Source: Astrocystis sublimbata
Taxonomy: Eukaryota; Ascomycota; Sordariomycetes; Xylariales; Xylariaceae
Length of the DNA stretch: 64,000 nucleotides
Reading direction: 5' to 3'
Assembly: GCA_022453515.1 (NCBI GenBank)
Contig: JAJNNY010000045.1
Location: 124,001-188,000 of the forward strand
The notes below the pieces were generated by a model. That model was not told where the DNA came from. It worked only from the letters and a program-made list of their open reading frames with translations, and did not search any database. The stretch's first letter is position 1. Each line of letters starts with the position of its first letter. A program made the position numbers and the translations under genes. Below are positions 10,185 to 21,955 of the stretch, piece by piece.

Positions 10185-12256
10185 TTAAATTCTAGCAGCT
10201 TCGCTGAGAAATGCCGACGGGGGCTTCCGGGGAGGGAAGGAGCTTTCAAAGGCACTCATAAGTGTGAGCAGGGTCACTTCACTTTTAGCAATTGCCAGCA
10301 GACCAATGGGTCTACCATTGAAGTCGATGTATCCAAGTGGAAGAGAGCATAGAGGAAATGCTTTAGAGTATCAGATTACATACCATCATAAGGGCAAGTA
10401 GAGATGCAATACCTGTAGCTGCGGAATATTTGCTGAACCAAATATCACCGGGACCAATGATGACGTTGATATCATACTTTTCCAAGGTGTCTGGGAAACT
10501 CTGGCTGACTTCGGTGATGCACTCCATGAGCTTCTGGCGGTAGTGTGGACCGTGGTCGAATGCAACGGATCTGTCAATGAGGTCCTGGTTTGGGAACTCT
10601 GCAGCTAGTCAGGTTTACAATATCAAATCTTTAGAAATGCGCTCGTACCTGTAGGTAGCACCTCCTTCGCGTGGGCTAGGTTCCACTCCTGCAACTCTTT
10701 TGCCGACGAAACTGATGTGCCTTGAGTGCCCCTCATGTATTTATCAAAGTCTGGCCCGAAGTCGGCAACTATTCCGGATCAGACACACCGCAGTCAGATA
10801 ATGGTCAAATATATTTTACTCATCAATTCAACGAAAGGATTGGCCCCTTCATAGTCAAAATCACTGTCGTCTCTGAGGGTGACGAAATGGTGATACTTGG
10901 CAGCAAGTGTCTTTAGCCGCTCATACCCATGCAGAGTTGCGTCTTTCTGCGATCAAATCAGCGGCATATCAATTGAGCCCAGCTTCGAAGCCTTACAATT
11001 TGTGCAATAGCCTCTGGATTTGATGCCTGCATGGACTCATCAAGTCGGAATCTTTCGGGGTCCAGGGTTCCAATTCGTAAGTCCCTCCATCCATCTCCTC
11101 CCTTCAAGGCACTGGAATAGCTTGCGTCACCAATATCTGGATTCCCGTTGTCAGTGAGAACTGTGAGCAGATCTGCAGTGTCTTCGACTGTAGTGCAGAT
11201 AGGACCGGGAACATCCAGATAGCAGGATACGGGAATAATGCCGTTGTTGGGAATGGTGCCCAAGGCTGATTTGACTGTAAAAAGCGACTGCCGATTGGAT
11301 GGTGAGACCAAGGAACCTTCCGTTTCTGTCCCAATTGCCATTGGAGCAAAACCGGCAGCTACTGAAATGGCACTGCCAGATGAGGATCCTCCAGGACTCT
11401 GTATTTGTTAGCTGCGGTTGAGCTGAACTGGGACTCAGGAGACTTGATTACGCTGTGACCACCTGGTCCATCGTTTTTGTCAACACCACCTGCGATATAA
11501 GGGTTCTGCGACTGGCCGTGTAGAGCGGACCATCTGCAGCTGATTCCTGTGCCCCTGGCGGTGCAAGTGTCAATTCAGCAACAGAAGCGATACAAGATTC
11601 GGCTTATCTTACTTGAACCACATCAACTCCTATTTCCAAGTTAGCACTCATCCGTCACATGTTGATCTGACCCTTACTGAAAGTGTAGTCTTTCCTAAGA
11701 TGATAGCACCGGCTTCGAGAAGCTTCATAGAACTTAGCTGCCCATTCATACTGTCTGCTGGAATGTAAACACACCCTAGTCACGATCTGGGCGTTGGAAA
11801 CAACAGTTGATCCAACGAGAGCAAGGTTGCCACCTGTGTTGTCCATCTTCATGGTCGGATCTGTCCCCACGTTGTCCTATATCTCTTAGAGTTTCAAATT
11901 CTCACATGTTCATGTTAATTTCACAAGTGGCTTACTTTCAATAGCACTGGAATCCCGTGCAGAGGACCGCGGACATCGCCATTAGCGCGCATGTCATCAA
12001 GTTGCTTTGCGCGGTCAACAGCCCCAGGCGCAAGTTGATAAACGGCTTTCAGATATCCATTGTACGTCATGATCTGAGGATGATACTGCTTCACAATCTG
12101 AACGCTGGTTAATTCGCCCGAAGTTAAAAGCTCCTGTAATCTCGAAGCAGAAGTCCGTAAAGGGTCAAACAGAGGTGACTCGTCGTTCGAGACGGTTGGA
12201 ACCCATCCAGCTAGATGGGCTTTCCCAAACGTTCCATGACCCTCGTCAGTAGACAT
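10185..12256 (-). CDS. Amidase (amidase signature family), ten exons
   Basis: Hydrolyses an amide to acid plus ammonia or amine. Exons in transcript order: 11936-12256, 11775-11876, 11678-11722, 11613-11629, 11452-11533, 10997-11398, 10820-10946, 10649-10768, 10413-10598, 10185-10360, giving 525 residues, normal for the family. The Ser-Ser-Lys triad is visible: Lys107 in HGIPVLLKDNVGTDP, the cis-Ser at about 194 in SPGGSSSGSA, and the nucleophile Ser218 in IGTETEGS. The C-terminal LPLGYIDFNGRPIGL block is also typical. Fungal relatives include cytosolic amidases of uncertain substrate. Exon 4 is only 17 nt, yet needed for EAGAIILGKTTLS to run on to WSALHGQSQNP. Introns are 44-69 nt long. No stop or frameshift. 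Confidence 0.9.
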
Positions 12257-12970
12257 GATGGCGATAGACTATGACTTAGAGCGGCAAATCTGCTTTTGGT
12301 GTACATCAAGACCACTGGCTTGGGGAGTTGAGGACAGAGGGGATTTGGAGAAAAGAAATTGACGTTGAAAATCGCGAGTGGTTCGAAGAAAAAGTCTCCG
12401 GGCAGTGCCGATAGACGTAAGACGTTGCGCTTTCATGGAGATGGTGGGTTCCGTCACTGGCACAACCACGCTGCACAGATCCGTAATGATGTGACGATCC
12501 GGGCCCGAGCCGAAATATGTGCTGGCCTAACCTTGGGGGAAACTCGTGGCCTAAGGGGGGGTAAGTGATCGCACTGTACGCCATCATACTGCTAACGCTC
12601 ATTCTGATGGCTCTTTAATGACTTTCGCATTGCCCAATGTTCAAACACAATCGATCCCTTATCTGCCTAGGTACATCAAAGTGGATGGGCGTATACACGG
12701 CTAAGGTGTGCAAAATGCGAGTTCATCATCCCTCTATAATTCTGAGATGTATGGTTCTAAGATGGGTGGCTTATCCTACAAGCAACAAGTCTCTATGTTT
12801 ATAAGGATAATATTTTCCATATTCTTGGCTGCAGGACCCAATTTGAAGTTAGTCGGGCTGAATTTATGAAACACTATAATGCTTTGTTGATGTTTTATTT
12901 GATGTCTTCCCTTCCTCATTAAAGCGAGGGTATGGTCAACACCCTTGATTTCAGCAGCCTCTTTAAACCT
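12257..12970. other. Intergenic region (714 bases)
   Basis: Between the amidase start and the stop of the large secreted protein gene; both are minus strand. It should hold the amidase promoter in its left half. Small ORFs (12306-12602 minus, 12359-12568 plus) overlap and have no motif. No repeats seen. Confidence 0.5.
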
Positions 12971-15872
12971 TTAGGTAGTTATTGCATTTGGTAGGCCGTG
13001 TCCAAGATTCTGTATATCTTCCGGTAGATGGCAAAGCGCTTCGGCACCGATCAGGCCACCTTCCTCTTCCGGGAGAAACTCAGGGAAGATGAATGCCAAC
13101 ACCTCGAAGAAGTCCATGACGATTTCTTCACAAGTGAACGCATCGCCTGTCTCCTGGAGCTCGACTGTCAAGGCAAGATGGTACGGAGGTTGACTCACGA
13201 CTGGTCAGACTTCGTTAGCTCATACTTATCTCTGTAACAGAATATTAAATTCAGACGATATTAACGGGACTGAACATACCAACGAGCCTCGGAGCACGGC
13301 AAACCCGTCCATGATATTTGCATGTTACGGGGGCGTCGCAAAAGTCGCGACAGCGTTCTTCAAGTGCTGCTACGTCGTCGCGCTGCCAGAGCACTGCGCC
13401 AGTGTCTCGATGAACCGTTCGTCGAAGTCGATCTTGGGGTATTGGCCCTGTTCCGCACCCTGAACCGCTGAAGTCCTCGTCTGCTTCGTATTCTACTTCT
13501 TGACAGAACATGTCTTGGTTTTGGTTGATGGTAGACACCCATGTGGCGATCCCAAGACTCAGCATCCTCTCGAATATTTCCGGGTCGTTGTTATACCTAA
13601 AATTCGAGAGTAAGCGCGGGTTAGTTTCTATCCCAATGGTTAAACAATCATTATCGTGTAACTTGGAAGACTTACTCAGCATCACTGAGACGCATGGCAG
13701 GTTTAAGAGGGACCTCCGAACCGTCTGTTAGTAACGTCTCGACATTATCCATAGTAGCAGTCAGGTGTTCAGTGTCGCATCCCATATCGCCACAGACCGG
13801 TCGGAGTTTGGTAAAAAGCTCCATAGCCAAGTCCTTGCCACCGTTTCCGTCTTCAGCGTCACCAATATCGATGCTGTCTAGGTTACCAACCCACGCAGTT
13901 ATCGTAGGTGCGCAGCCCTCGATCGTGGTGCAGGTCGGAGAGTCGGCTATACCGCCGACGATGGTGCACGCATCGCAGCCAGCGGTATACGTATGGGTTG
14001 GGCGACTGATCGTCTGCGTTGTTGTCGGTGTTGCAGTGTAGGCACAAAGTTCAGATTGAGCTAGCGTCGAACCCAGGATAGGGGCAGTTATGGATTCTTC
14101 GCAAACGCAATACCGGCTGTTGATGCCCATGTCTGGATCCTGATTTTGTAATCGACATGAAATCGTCGGGGTGGGCGTCGTGGTCGGTGAAAAGGATGTC
14201 TTGAAAGAACTGATAATGGGGTGGGAGGAAGACATGAATGGAGGAGTAAGTGTAGGAGTAAGCGTCGGTCTGATAGTGGGTGAGGGAATGGGAGTGAAAG
14301 ATGACGGAGGAGCGGTAACAGGTCTGCTTGACAGGGCAGACGTTGTCATGTTGGTAGGACACCCTGCGAGCTGACGTTTGGCAGGTCTTGAAGCAGCGCC
14401 GAATGTCCTATGTAGGTAGATAATATCCCTTTCTGCCGCGGTGACTACCGCTGAGAATTGTGGTGAGGCGAGAGGTCCCAGGTTGCGAAATTCAAAAAGG
14501 GGCACCAGCCGTGTTGTACCTAAAGCAAATTCCATTTTGTCCTTGAAGCCGCCGATTTGTTTATCATGGAATTCGTCGCCCATTGACAGACGATCACCCC
14601 TGTTGGCTTGTAGATCATTCAACCATTCTTTGACAGTGAAGGAATATGATTCAGTTTCCTCCACGTTGGTTTGCGGGTTCCTTTTAAAACCTCTGAATTC
14701 GAAGGAAATCTCACCGATATCCTTTTTGATCTTTGGAGAATCCCAGTCTTCACTGCAATAAGACGTATCAATGCTGTCATAACTATTAGTCTGATGAGCC
14801 GTCGCTGATGCATTGAAATTGACCTACTCGAGGTAAGGTTCATCGCCGCTGAGATCCCATTTGTAACACGATATAGCCCTGACGATATGATACAGCGCAT
14901 CCGGCCCAGAGTCCATTGAGCCCAAGCCAGACTTGATGAGATTGAACATGGTCTGGAAGTCATTGCGAGGCATAATCGGTAGTAAAAACTTTGGACTCCG
15001 GTATGGGTCTGGCTTTTCAATTCCTGCAGCTTTAATGTAGCTAAGAATCATCGAGAAAAAGCCGAGAACATCCGCATCCGGGTTGGTAGGTACTCCCTCT
15101 GGAGCTGTCTGGAAAAACTCATGAGAAACAAAAATCATTTTCTCAGCCCATCTCGCAGATGGGCGTAAGCTTCTAAATTGAGTCCCCACAGGCCATCTGA
15201 ATTTATCTATGATGTCGTGCAGGGCTTCCAGAGGCATTGGGGTGGTTATTTGACGTTGCCACAGTAGTTGGTCAGGGGCCATCAGCTTGCTCCCAGTCTC
15301 CGACTTGATAGTCCAGGTGCAGCCGTCTAAGCCTTCGACAGTCAAAGCTGGGGAATTTGTCGAGGGATTCCAATCTACCTGTAATGATCACAGCAGGATA
15401 TTAGCTGTTATTCGGCTTTTATTCGCTCCAAAAACTTTAGATAAAATGGCGGAGATACCAGATCTGCGGCAATTTCTGCTGCTGCTTTGCCTGCCATGTT
15501 CTGATCGATTTTGACTTTGAGACCATCCATAATGTATTCCGGCTGGAGCCTGTTCGGCGTCTCAAGGGTTGTGTCTACAGTTAGTGCCCAAGTATCACCT
15601 TTCCTGCCACCCAGGATTCGTGCTTTGAGTTCGTTGGTTTGATGGATATCACACTCCGGGTTTCCCACCAGGGTGAAAGCACCTGTTTCGAATTCAAAGC
15701 CTAGACCTGGAGACATGTCGGCGGTAGGAGAACCGATTTGTGGTTCGTTCAACTCAAGACCTTGACTATCAGCATCACATTCGCCCCCTATCTGAGAGAA
15801 AACCAGGATAATCCATTGGGATAATATAAGGTAAAGGAGACGAGAAAATCGAGATTGCCTTATACCCGGCAT
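12971..15872 (-). CDS. Large secreted Ser/Thr-rich, Cys-containing fungal protein
   Basis: Five exons, 15459-15872, 14828-15378, 13676-14752, 13280-13596 and 12971-13164, give 850 residues with every phase consistent. An N-terminal signal peptide is clear: basic MPGIRQSRFSRL, then a hydrophobic core ending near residue 27 (ILVFSQIGGE). The N-terminal half is globular with no family I know by name. A Pro/Ser/Thr-rich linker (about residues 440-500) is probably O-glycosylated, then a Cys-rich part begins with SCRLQNQDPDMGINSRYCVCE. I recall this Cys-rich block from secreted fungal proteins found beside LysM chitinases, but no such neighbour is present here. The C-terminus is acidic (FLPEEEGGLIG). 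It is probably secreted or in the cell wall; function unknown. Confidence 0.8.
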
Positions 15873-16799
15873 GGTGTGGCTGGCTCATGTGCTGTTATAG
15901 ATGATTGTGGTGGCGAATACACGGTAATTATATGATGGCTATGATAGTGATAATGTCAATGATGGTAATGTGATATACACACCATTGAGGGAGCAGAGAG
16001 TTCTCTGATTTAAATACCCCCGAGAAGCATCATGGGCTCCCCAATCTTGTATTCTTCCCATGGCTGGATTCATCTGGTTTGGATTCAACAACATTGAATT
16101 CACGACGGTGTTGGTTCTCTCGCTGTTGGTTGTTTTGCTTCGTCTGAATATATTTAGATACAACATTTACAACACGACTCAACTTCGGCGAAGAAGCAAG
16201 GCGAAGGAACGGATTTGAAACATGTCATTGCATGATCCTTTTGGCGAGCCAACAATTTGCTTTAGCTGTAATTATACACATTGATGCATTACTCATTGTG
16301 GTTTGTTACCTGGCCGTGGGTGCCAATGTTGACGACGAAAATGTTGGTCCCAAAGAATGTGGAAGCTCTTTGGAGCCTGGCACGTACACGATCCACTTCT
16401 GACGATCCCAAAGGATTGTGTGTTGGGACGAGTCATCTAGTACAGGTTTACGTAGGCTGCGCACCTATCTGCTCATTGAACCAACAACAACACGTTGACC
16501 CACCCACCTTCACTTCACTGCCTTAGTGTTCCACCTTCTAGCTTCGACGTTCAAACTTTATGACACAATTCTTTTCTATCTTGGGTTGTGACTTCTTAAA
16601 ATCTTGCCCTAACATCTATCGTAACCTGCCCTGCTTCCACGCTCCAAACTTGTGATCACCCCAGCAACCTATCAACTTCATCACATACACCAACAACATT
16701 TTTAAACATTCCCCGGGCTTCGCTCTTTACCTGTAGAGGCTTGTGATTTCTATAATCAATCACTATTCTTACTGCTCGCCAAAGGTGCCTTGTGTCGTC
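15873..16799. other. Divergent promoter region (927 bases)
   Basis: Shared upstream region of the minus-strand secreted protein gene and the plus-strand F-box gene. No coding features. The right part (16540-16799) is C/T-rich, typical of a fungal leader. A short minus ORF across 16656-17078 is antisense to the F-box exon and ignored. Confidence 0.5.
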
Positions 16800-17814
16800 A
16801 TGGTGCTTCTTCTCACCTTGAACGCTATGCCCGTGGAAGTCATCGTCGAGATCTTTACCGAATTGCCGACTTTCCACGACGTCTTTGCCCTCGCGCAAGC
16901 CTGCCATCGACTCAATGCTATTTGGTGTGGAAATGCGACTCGAATCTACCACGCTCTTACACCAACAAAGTTCCTGAAAACTGCACGGCAACTTCTTGCA
17001 GACCAGTGTGGCACGGCAATTGAAAGCACCACTTTGACTGCCCATGACGTGCGACGCATGGTACGCAACGCCCAGCAAGCAGAAAAGGTCACCTTTCCAT
17101 TTTCTCTAAGGACTCGGCCGCGTCATGTCAGTAAGTTGGTCATGCAGGTGTTTCACCCGACAATTGCTAAGGTCTAATTACTCAGAATGGATCCTTCGCA
17201 ATCATGGTATTATGCCCAAAGAGCTGCATCCCTCAGGCTTAACACAAACCGAATATCCAAGGTTCATCAATGGCTACTATCGCGCCTGTAGCTTGCTCAC
17301 ACTCGGGTCGTCCTGTTGGAAAGAGAGATATAAGTCATACACCCTTCGTCAAGCCCGTCGCACCCTTGAAGTATTGAGATTGGGTCATCCACTGGGAGAA
17401 GAACCTTGGCCTTCAGCTGACGAACGGGTCTTCTTTTACTGCGGCGAGGTGCCGCAAATCCGAGCTGATCTACACAACGAGCTCATGGTGCATGATGAAC
17501 GAGAGAGGGATCGCTTGCATGGAGATATCATCTACTGGATGGGCCGTACGAGAAGGGATGTTTCCCGTGAGTTTGACGAGCGTTTCGAAGTTTACTGGGA
17601 GCAGCAAGGGGGTACAAAGTTCAGCTCGATAATGGACAGCCACTTTCATGACTTCTACGATAACATTGTCGGACCCTGTAAGCCAGGGAATACTCCGCGG
17701 CCATATGATGAGTATATGAGAGATGTGATCTGGGGCGACAGCTCCGATGAGGAAACATATCGACTCAAATATCGACCTACTAGTAGTGGTGTCACGAGAA
17801 AGCGAAGCCGTTAG
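16800..17814 (+). CDS. F-box-domain protein
   Basis: Exons 16800-17130 and 17186-17814 give 319 residues. Residues 7-50 form an F-box: LNAMPVEVIVEIFTELP, then FHDVFALAQACHRLNAIW, the pattern by which such proteins bind Skp1 in SCF ubiquitin ligases. No LRR, WD40 or Kelch repeats follow, so the substrate-binding part is unrecognised; it contains several Trp/Tyr-rich segments. The C-terminus is basic (TRKRSR). This arrangement (short F-box plus unique C-terminal part) is very common in large fungal F-box families. SCF membership is inferred from the motif. Confidence 0.8.
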
Positions 17815-18383
17815 TTCCACGACTGAGCTAGCGGTAGATATATGCTTCGTCTCTCCGCGACAAGTGGTCGTCGACCTGGATGAAATGACGAGTGTAGATT
17901 TAATAACTTCGGTTTTATGAAAACTCTGTTCGTTTAAGCAAGTGATAGGATAACTGCCAACTATCCTACCCTCTTCTTTTTCGCGTAGTCAGTATGTGCC
18001 GAGCCAGAGAACCATTTGTCAATAACGGGCAATCTTGGAACATCATTGTGGTAGCAATTCCTTCAATCAAACAAATTACAAATATCATCCAACCTCGGTC
18101 ATTTTGGTTTCGATGTACTTGTCAACATATGTCCAACGTGAAGTGAGTGTAGAGTAAGTTTGCAGAGGGCTGTGGTCATGACTACAATTCTGAAAGCTGT
18201 GCGATGACTTGGCATCGAGACGGTTCAAGCACCTGCTCTGAAGCGAGTCGCGTGTTACGTTGAGTCGTTCAAATAGAAACACGAGATCTGCATATCAATT
18301 TAAGCGGGGTATCATTTTATTGTGAGGATTGAAGCAATATGTCCAATCGTTTTGCATGACTATCCTGTAGCGCATGGCGCAGT
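17815..18383. other. Convergent intergenic region (569 bases)
   Basis: 3' ends of the plus-strand F-box gene and the minus-strand FAS1 gene face each other here. Both terminators should lie in it. No coding feature or repeat seen. Confidence 0.5.
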
Positions 18384-19066
18384 CTATGAATAGTTGCGCG
18401 TCGACTTGATGATCCAAACCTCACCATTGGCGACGCGGCTCGCGACACTCTGTATCTCGACATCATCAGGCTGGAGCTGGGGCTCTGTTAGTAAACGTCA
18501 TTATATCCCTGATATCAACAACTTACCTTCATGACACCATCCTTCTTCTCCCACCAGATCTCCCGATCGCCATCGAGAAGCGACCGCGCCTTCGCGCCCT
18601 CGCGCCACGGGCTAGCCGGCACGACGTGAGCCTCCACGAAGCGGCGGATGTTCCGCTTCGCGCGATCCTGTCCATCATCACCGTCATACGCAGTAGCGCC
18701 GAGCGCACTGTAGTCCTTGGGGTCCTCCCAGGGTTTGCCGGGGAGCTTGTCGACGGCGGAGTTCAGGGGCGCCAAGACGGTGCTGTTCTGCGACTTGTCG
18801 TCCAGCCGTCTGGCTATTGATTCAACGTCGCGCGCGAAACCGGCGAACATGTTGAAGCTGCGGTCACGGCCCATGACGTCGGAGATCAGCACGCCGTCCT
18901 GTACGGGCGGCTGTTGCTGCGACGGCTCCTCTGTCGGAGGCATGGCGGGGCTGAGGAGAGGGCTTTGTACGTCTGTGTCTTGTATGGCGAGCTTCGGAAG
19001 GGTGAGGAGCTGGGCGGATGCTGATGCTACTAGTATCGGAAGTAGGTATGTTGAGAAGACCCTCAT
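18384..19066 (-). CDS. Secreted fasciclin (FAS1) domain protein
   Basis: Exons 18527-19066 and 18384-18482 (44-nt intron) give 212 residues. Residues 1-18 (MRVFSTYLLPILVASASA) are a signal peptide. A short Pro/Gln-rich linker precedes one FAS1 domain, seen in SFNMFAGFARDVESIA, STVLAPLNSAVDKLPGKPW (the H1 box with an Asn-Ser-Ala core), RRFVEAHVVP and a final GEVWIIKSTRNYS (the H2/terminal strand). FAS1 domains act in cell adhesion and wall association. There is no GPI signal, so it is probably secreted into the periplasm or wall. The splice acceptor was chosen to keep KDGVMKPQLQPDDVEI in frame. Confidence 0.88.
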
Positions 19067-19807
19067 TTTGGTGGCTGTAGACTATGGTGTTGCTATTGAA
19101 CGCTTGTTAGTGATCATTAGGTAGGTGCCTGATGCTTGGATGTCGCACGTCGTGCTGGATGACATCACTGTAACGCTACTGGTAGGTGATGCTGCTGCTG
19201 CCAGCTGGTTGTGAGGCGCCAGCTGGGGGTACCTTGGTACTTCTCTCAATAGCTGTGGGGGTGGGGCATCCATTCCAGCTAGGGCTCGACAAGCCTTGAA
19301 TGCTTGGATACTGTGTTGGCTCTCCCAAAACACCCGTGGACGTAACGAAACTGATACCTCGAACTACATGCGCCATGCTGCTAAACAGTTCTCGTGTAAG
19401 GGATCCTTTGTTCGTCAATTATGAGAAGATCAATCAAGCAAGAGACATCGTACTCGACATGTCCAATACACCCAAGATAGCTGGCGACTTGTGTTGTTAT
19501 TTCATCTAGGTACCTCACGAACCCAGTTGGAAGAGCAACTCCAGAAGCTTGATAGCCATCACCTCTGACAGTGGTCAAGCATACTTCATGTTCATTGTGA
19601 TTCAATTTATACTAGAAAGGCATGATCGATAAGTCCAGTCCGCCATCACTCTAAAATACAAAGACGCAAACAAACACAAGGCCTCCAGAGTCCAAATTAG
19701 GGGTGAGGCCATCAACATAACCAATTTCCGTCAAGGTATTAACCAATTCTTACGGCTACCCATGTCACCGACGCCTGTTCCCGCGCTACCACTATCATGC
19801 TTCACTT
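19067..19807. other. Intergenic region (741 bases)
   Basis: Between two minus-strand genes; it should carry the FAS1 promoter and the terminator of the orphan gene. Small ORFs on both strands are unsupported. Nothing else seen. Confidence 0.5.
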
Positions 19808-21955
19808 TCAAGGCTCCATCAACCGCAGTTGGTAGAAGCGCCACATAGTCATGACAATCATGTACTGGAGCTGGTCCCAGTAGGTCTTACGAGGGAGTTT
19901 CTCGTGGCCGGGAGGGCCGCCATCCGCGAAGATGTCAACAGGAGGGGGGTGATTCCACTTGGGTGCCGCCTTGCCCACCAGATAGTTATGCGCAACTTCC
20001 TCGTACCATAGCTGTCGCCGTCGCTCCTCGCGCCAGTCCAACATGTAGTCGCCACGGTCAGGCTTTTTCGGGGTTAACACATTCGACAGGAGGATTCGGC
20101 CATTTTTCACCTCCTCGGATGTCAAAACTCTGGCGAACTCAACTGAACTCTTAACTTCCGCTTCGCCCTCCTCTTCAGCTTCATTGTCCTTAGCATTTTC
20201 GTCGTCCTTGCCAGCTTCGGGGTCATTCACAGCTTCTTGTGTCCGAGTAGACTCTGAGTGTCGAATCGGCGTCTCATGCCGAGAAATGGGTTTAGCAACG
20301 GATTCAGCATCGATCGCGGCTGAACCTGCTGTACGCATACCGGCTCGTAACTCTTTCCACCGAGCAATGTTTGTGGTCCGGGCCTTCATTAGCTCATCGA
20401 TGGCTTTATATGTGTCCGTTCTCAGCCCCCCTCGCTCCAAGGTGAGCGCCTCAGCTGCATTCCACGCCTCTTCATGCAGAATCAAATCATCAAGGCGTCC
20501 TATCAGACCTTGATTTATCTCGTCCGGCGAAGCCGCCGGGTTGCCAGAAACTAGTCCGATAGTGTACAGCGCGCGAGCAAGTTTGATTTTAAACGCTAAG
20601 AGGCGAAGCCTCTTCGCCTTGGCTGGCGTGGTCAAGGAATCGATAATTTCTTTCACTTCAAAGCGCGCTTGCCTGAGCTCCTTCTCGGCGCGATCCAGCC
20701 AATCTGCGCGGTCTGCTGCCGTCTGCGGGAGTTTGGAACGGTTCGTCGGCGTGCCGAAGCGTCGCTTGTAGATCTCGTTGCTGATGTTCACCAGATCCTT
20801 GTGGTACGCGGCGAGCGTCGCCACGCGCGTCTCTACCGTCGGCGTCAGGAGTCGATCTGGACCTGGCCGATCTAGGACATCTTGATTCACCTTTGTGATA
20901 TGAGTATCGCGCAGGCAATCCTCTACATCGGCCGCCGCGTTCACCTTGTTCATCGTATAGCCTCCCAACGCGACCCTCTGTTTCTTAGGCTTCGACGCGT
21001 CTTCGTCGGTTGGGCTTCTCTTGTTGTCTTTTTTCTTGGTCTCGCCGTCTGCTTTGCGTATACCTGCCTTCATGCTTTTATACCTCCCCTGGAGTTCTCT
21101 GTATCTTGCGCTCTCTGACGTCCGTGTCGGCTTGCCTTCAGCGTCGAGACACACCTTCATACGCGCGCTTTCGCGACTCGTGGGTCGCCCTCCTAATTTA
21201 TCTTTGAGGGCTAACATTCCTGGTCGGGTACCGACCCCATACTTGAACTCGGGACTCCCAAAGGGGTACTCGACGAATGTCCATCGAAACTCGTTATTGA
21301 AGAATTCGTCTCCTGGATATACTTCGTAGGCCGCGATATCAAGTGCCAAAAAGGCATCCTGCAATGTCAGCCATGAGGCTCTAGCGTACCTCATGTAATG
21401 GGATTGGGTGTTTCTCGTGGCCTGTGGCACGTCGCAAAACTCTTGATATGCACGGTTGAAGTCGCTGTTTTCTAGTAGATCCGTACCGTCTTTCTTCCAC
21501 GCATCTCGGTTTGAGGGCCGAATCTCATCTAAGAGCAATCCCATGGAGATCTGGTGCATTGAAAAGCCGTCGTTATGAACGTCTGGAATGTGATTGATAC
21601 GATACACATTCGCTAGTAGTTCCTTATGCACCGGCATAAGTTGTACTTTGACATTTTCGACGTGTTCGGTCGCCCGGGTAAGGAGTTTAACTACTCGTCC
21701 GTGAAGACTTTCGAGCGCGGGGACAAGGTCCAGATCAGCATCGCTCTTGAATTTCTCAGATCTGATAAGCTCCAACGCATGAATGGTCTCCGTATATGCC
21801 CACAAGAAGGATGTCCTGTGGTTATTTATCTCTGGATTATTCGGGTGTTCTATATTCCATTGCGAGAACTTCAGACGGTAAGCCCGCTCGATCTTATCGA
21901 CAAGTTGAGTGAGAGTCTCCAACCTCTCCGACGGTGTATTCAAAGCTTCGGCCAT
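19808..21955 (-). CDS. Uncharacterised 715-aa nuclear-like protein
   Basis: A single uninterrupted ORF. I place the start at the ATG at 21955 (MAEALNTPSERLETLTQLVD); the frame stays open 50 codons further upstream to 22105, so a longer start is possible. I recognise no domain. The protein is highly charged and mostly helical in composition. It has a basic, nuclear-signal-like cluster (KKKDNKRSPTDEDASKPKKQR lies around residues 325-345), an acidic stretch rich in Glu/Asp (about 600-625), and a Trp/Tyr-rich C-terminus ending MTMWRFYQLRLMEP. Two segments, RYRELQGRYKSMKAGIRKAD and later ARWKELRAGMRTAG, look related and may mark a duplication. It is divergent to the SET gene, with 518 bases between the starts. 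Function unknown. Confidence 0.75.
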   Translation of the reverse strand: MAEALNTPSERLETLTQLVDKIERAYRLKFSQWNIEHPNNPEINNHRTSFLWAYTETIHALELIRSEKFKSDADLDLVPALESLHGRVVKLLTRATEHVENVKVQLMPVHKELLANVYRINHIPDVHNDGFSMHQISMGLLLDEIRPSNRDAWKKDGTDLLENSDFNRAYQEFCDVPQATRNTQSHYMRYARASWLTLQDAFLALDIAAYEVYPGDEFFNNEFRWTFVEYPFGSPEFKYGVGTRPGMLALKDKLGGRPTSRESARMKVCLDAEGKPTRTSESARYRELQGRYKSMKAGIRKADGETKKKDNKRSPTDEDASKPKKQRVALGGYTMNKVNAAADVEDCLRDTHITKVNQDVLDRPGPDRLLTPTVETRVATLAAYHKDLVNISNEIYKRRFGTPTNRSKLPQTAADRADWLDRAEKELRQARFEVKEIIDSLTTPAKAKRLRLLAFKIKLARALYTIGLVSGNPAASPDEINQGLIGRLDDLILHEEAWNAAEALTLERGGLRTDTYKAIDELMKARTTNIARWKELRAGMRTAGSAAIDAESVAKPISRHETPIRHSESTRTQEAVNDPEAGKDDENAKDNEAEEEGEAEVKSSVEFARVLTSEEVKNGRILLSNVLTPKKPDRGDYMLDWREERRRQLWYEEVAHNYLVGKAAPKWNHPPPVDIFADGGPPGHEKLPRKTYWDQLQYMIVMTMWRFYQLRLMEP

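Noticed and set aside
20010..21330. Plus-strand ORFs over the orphan gene
   Set aside because: Antisense shadows with no motif; the minus-strand frame is open for over 700 codons.
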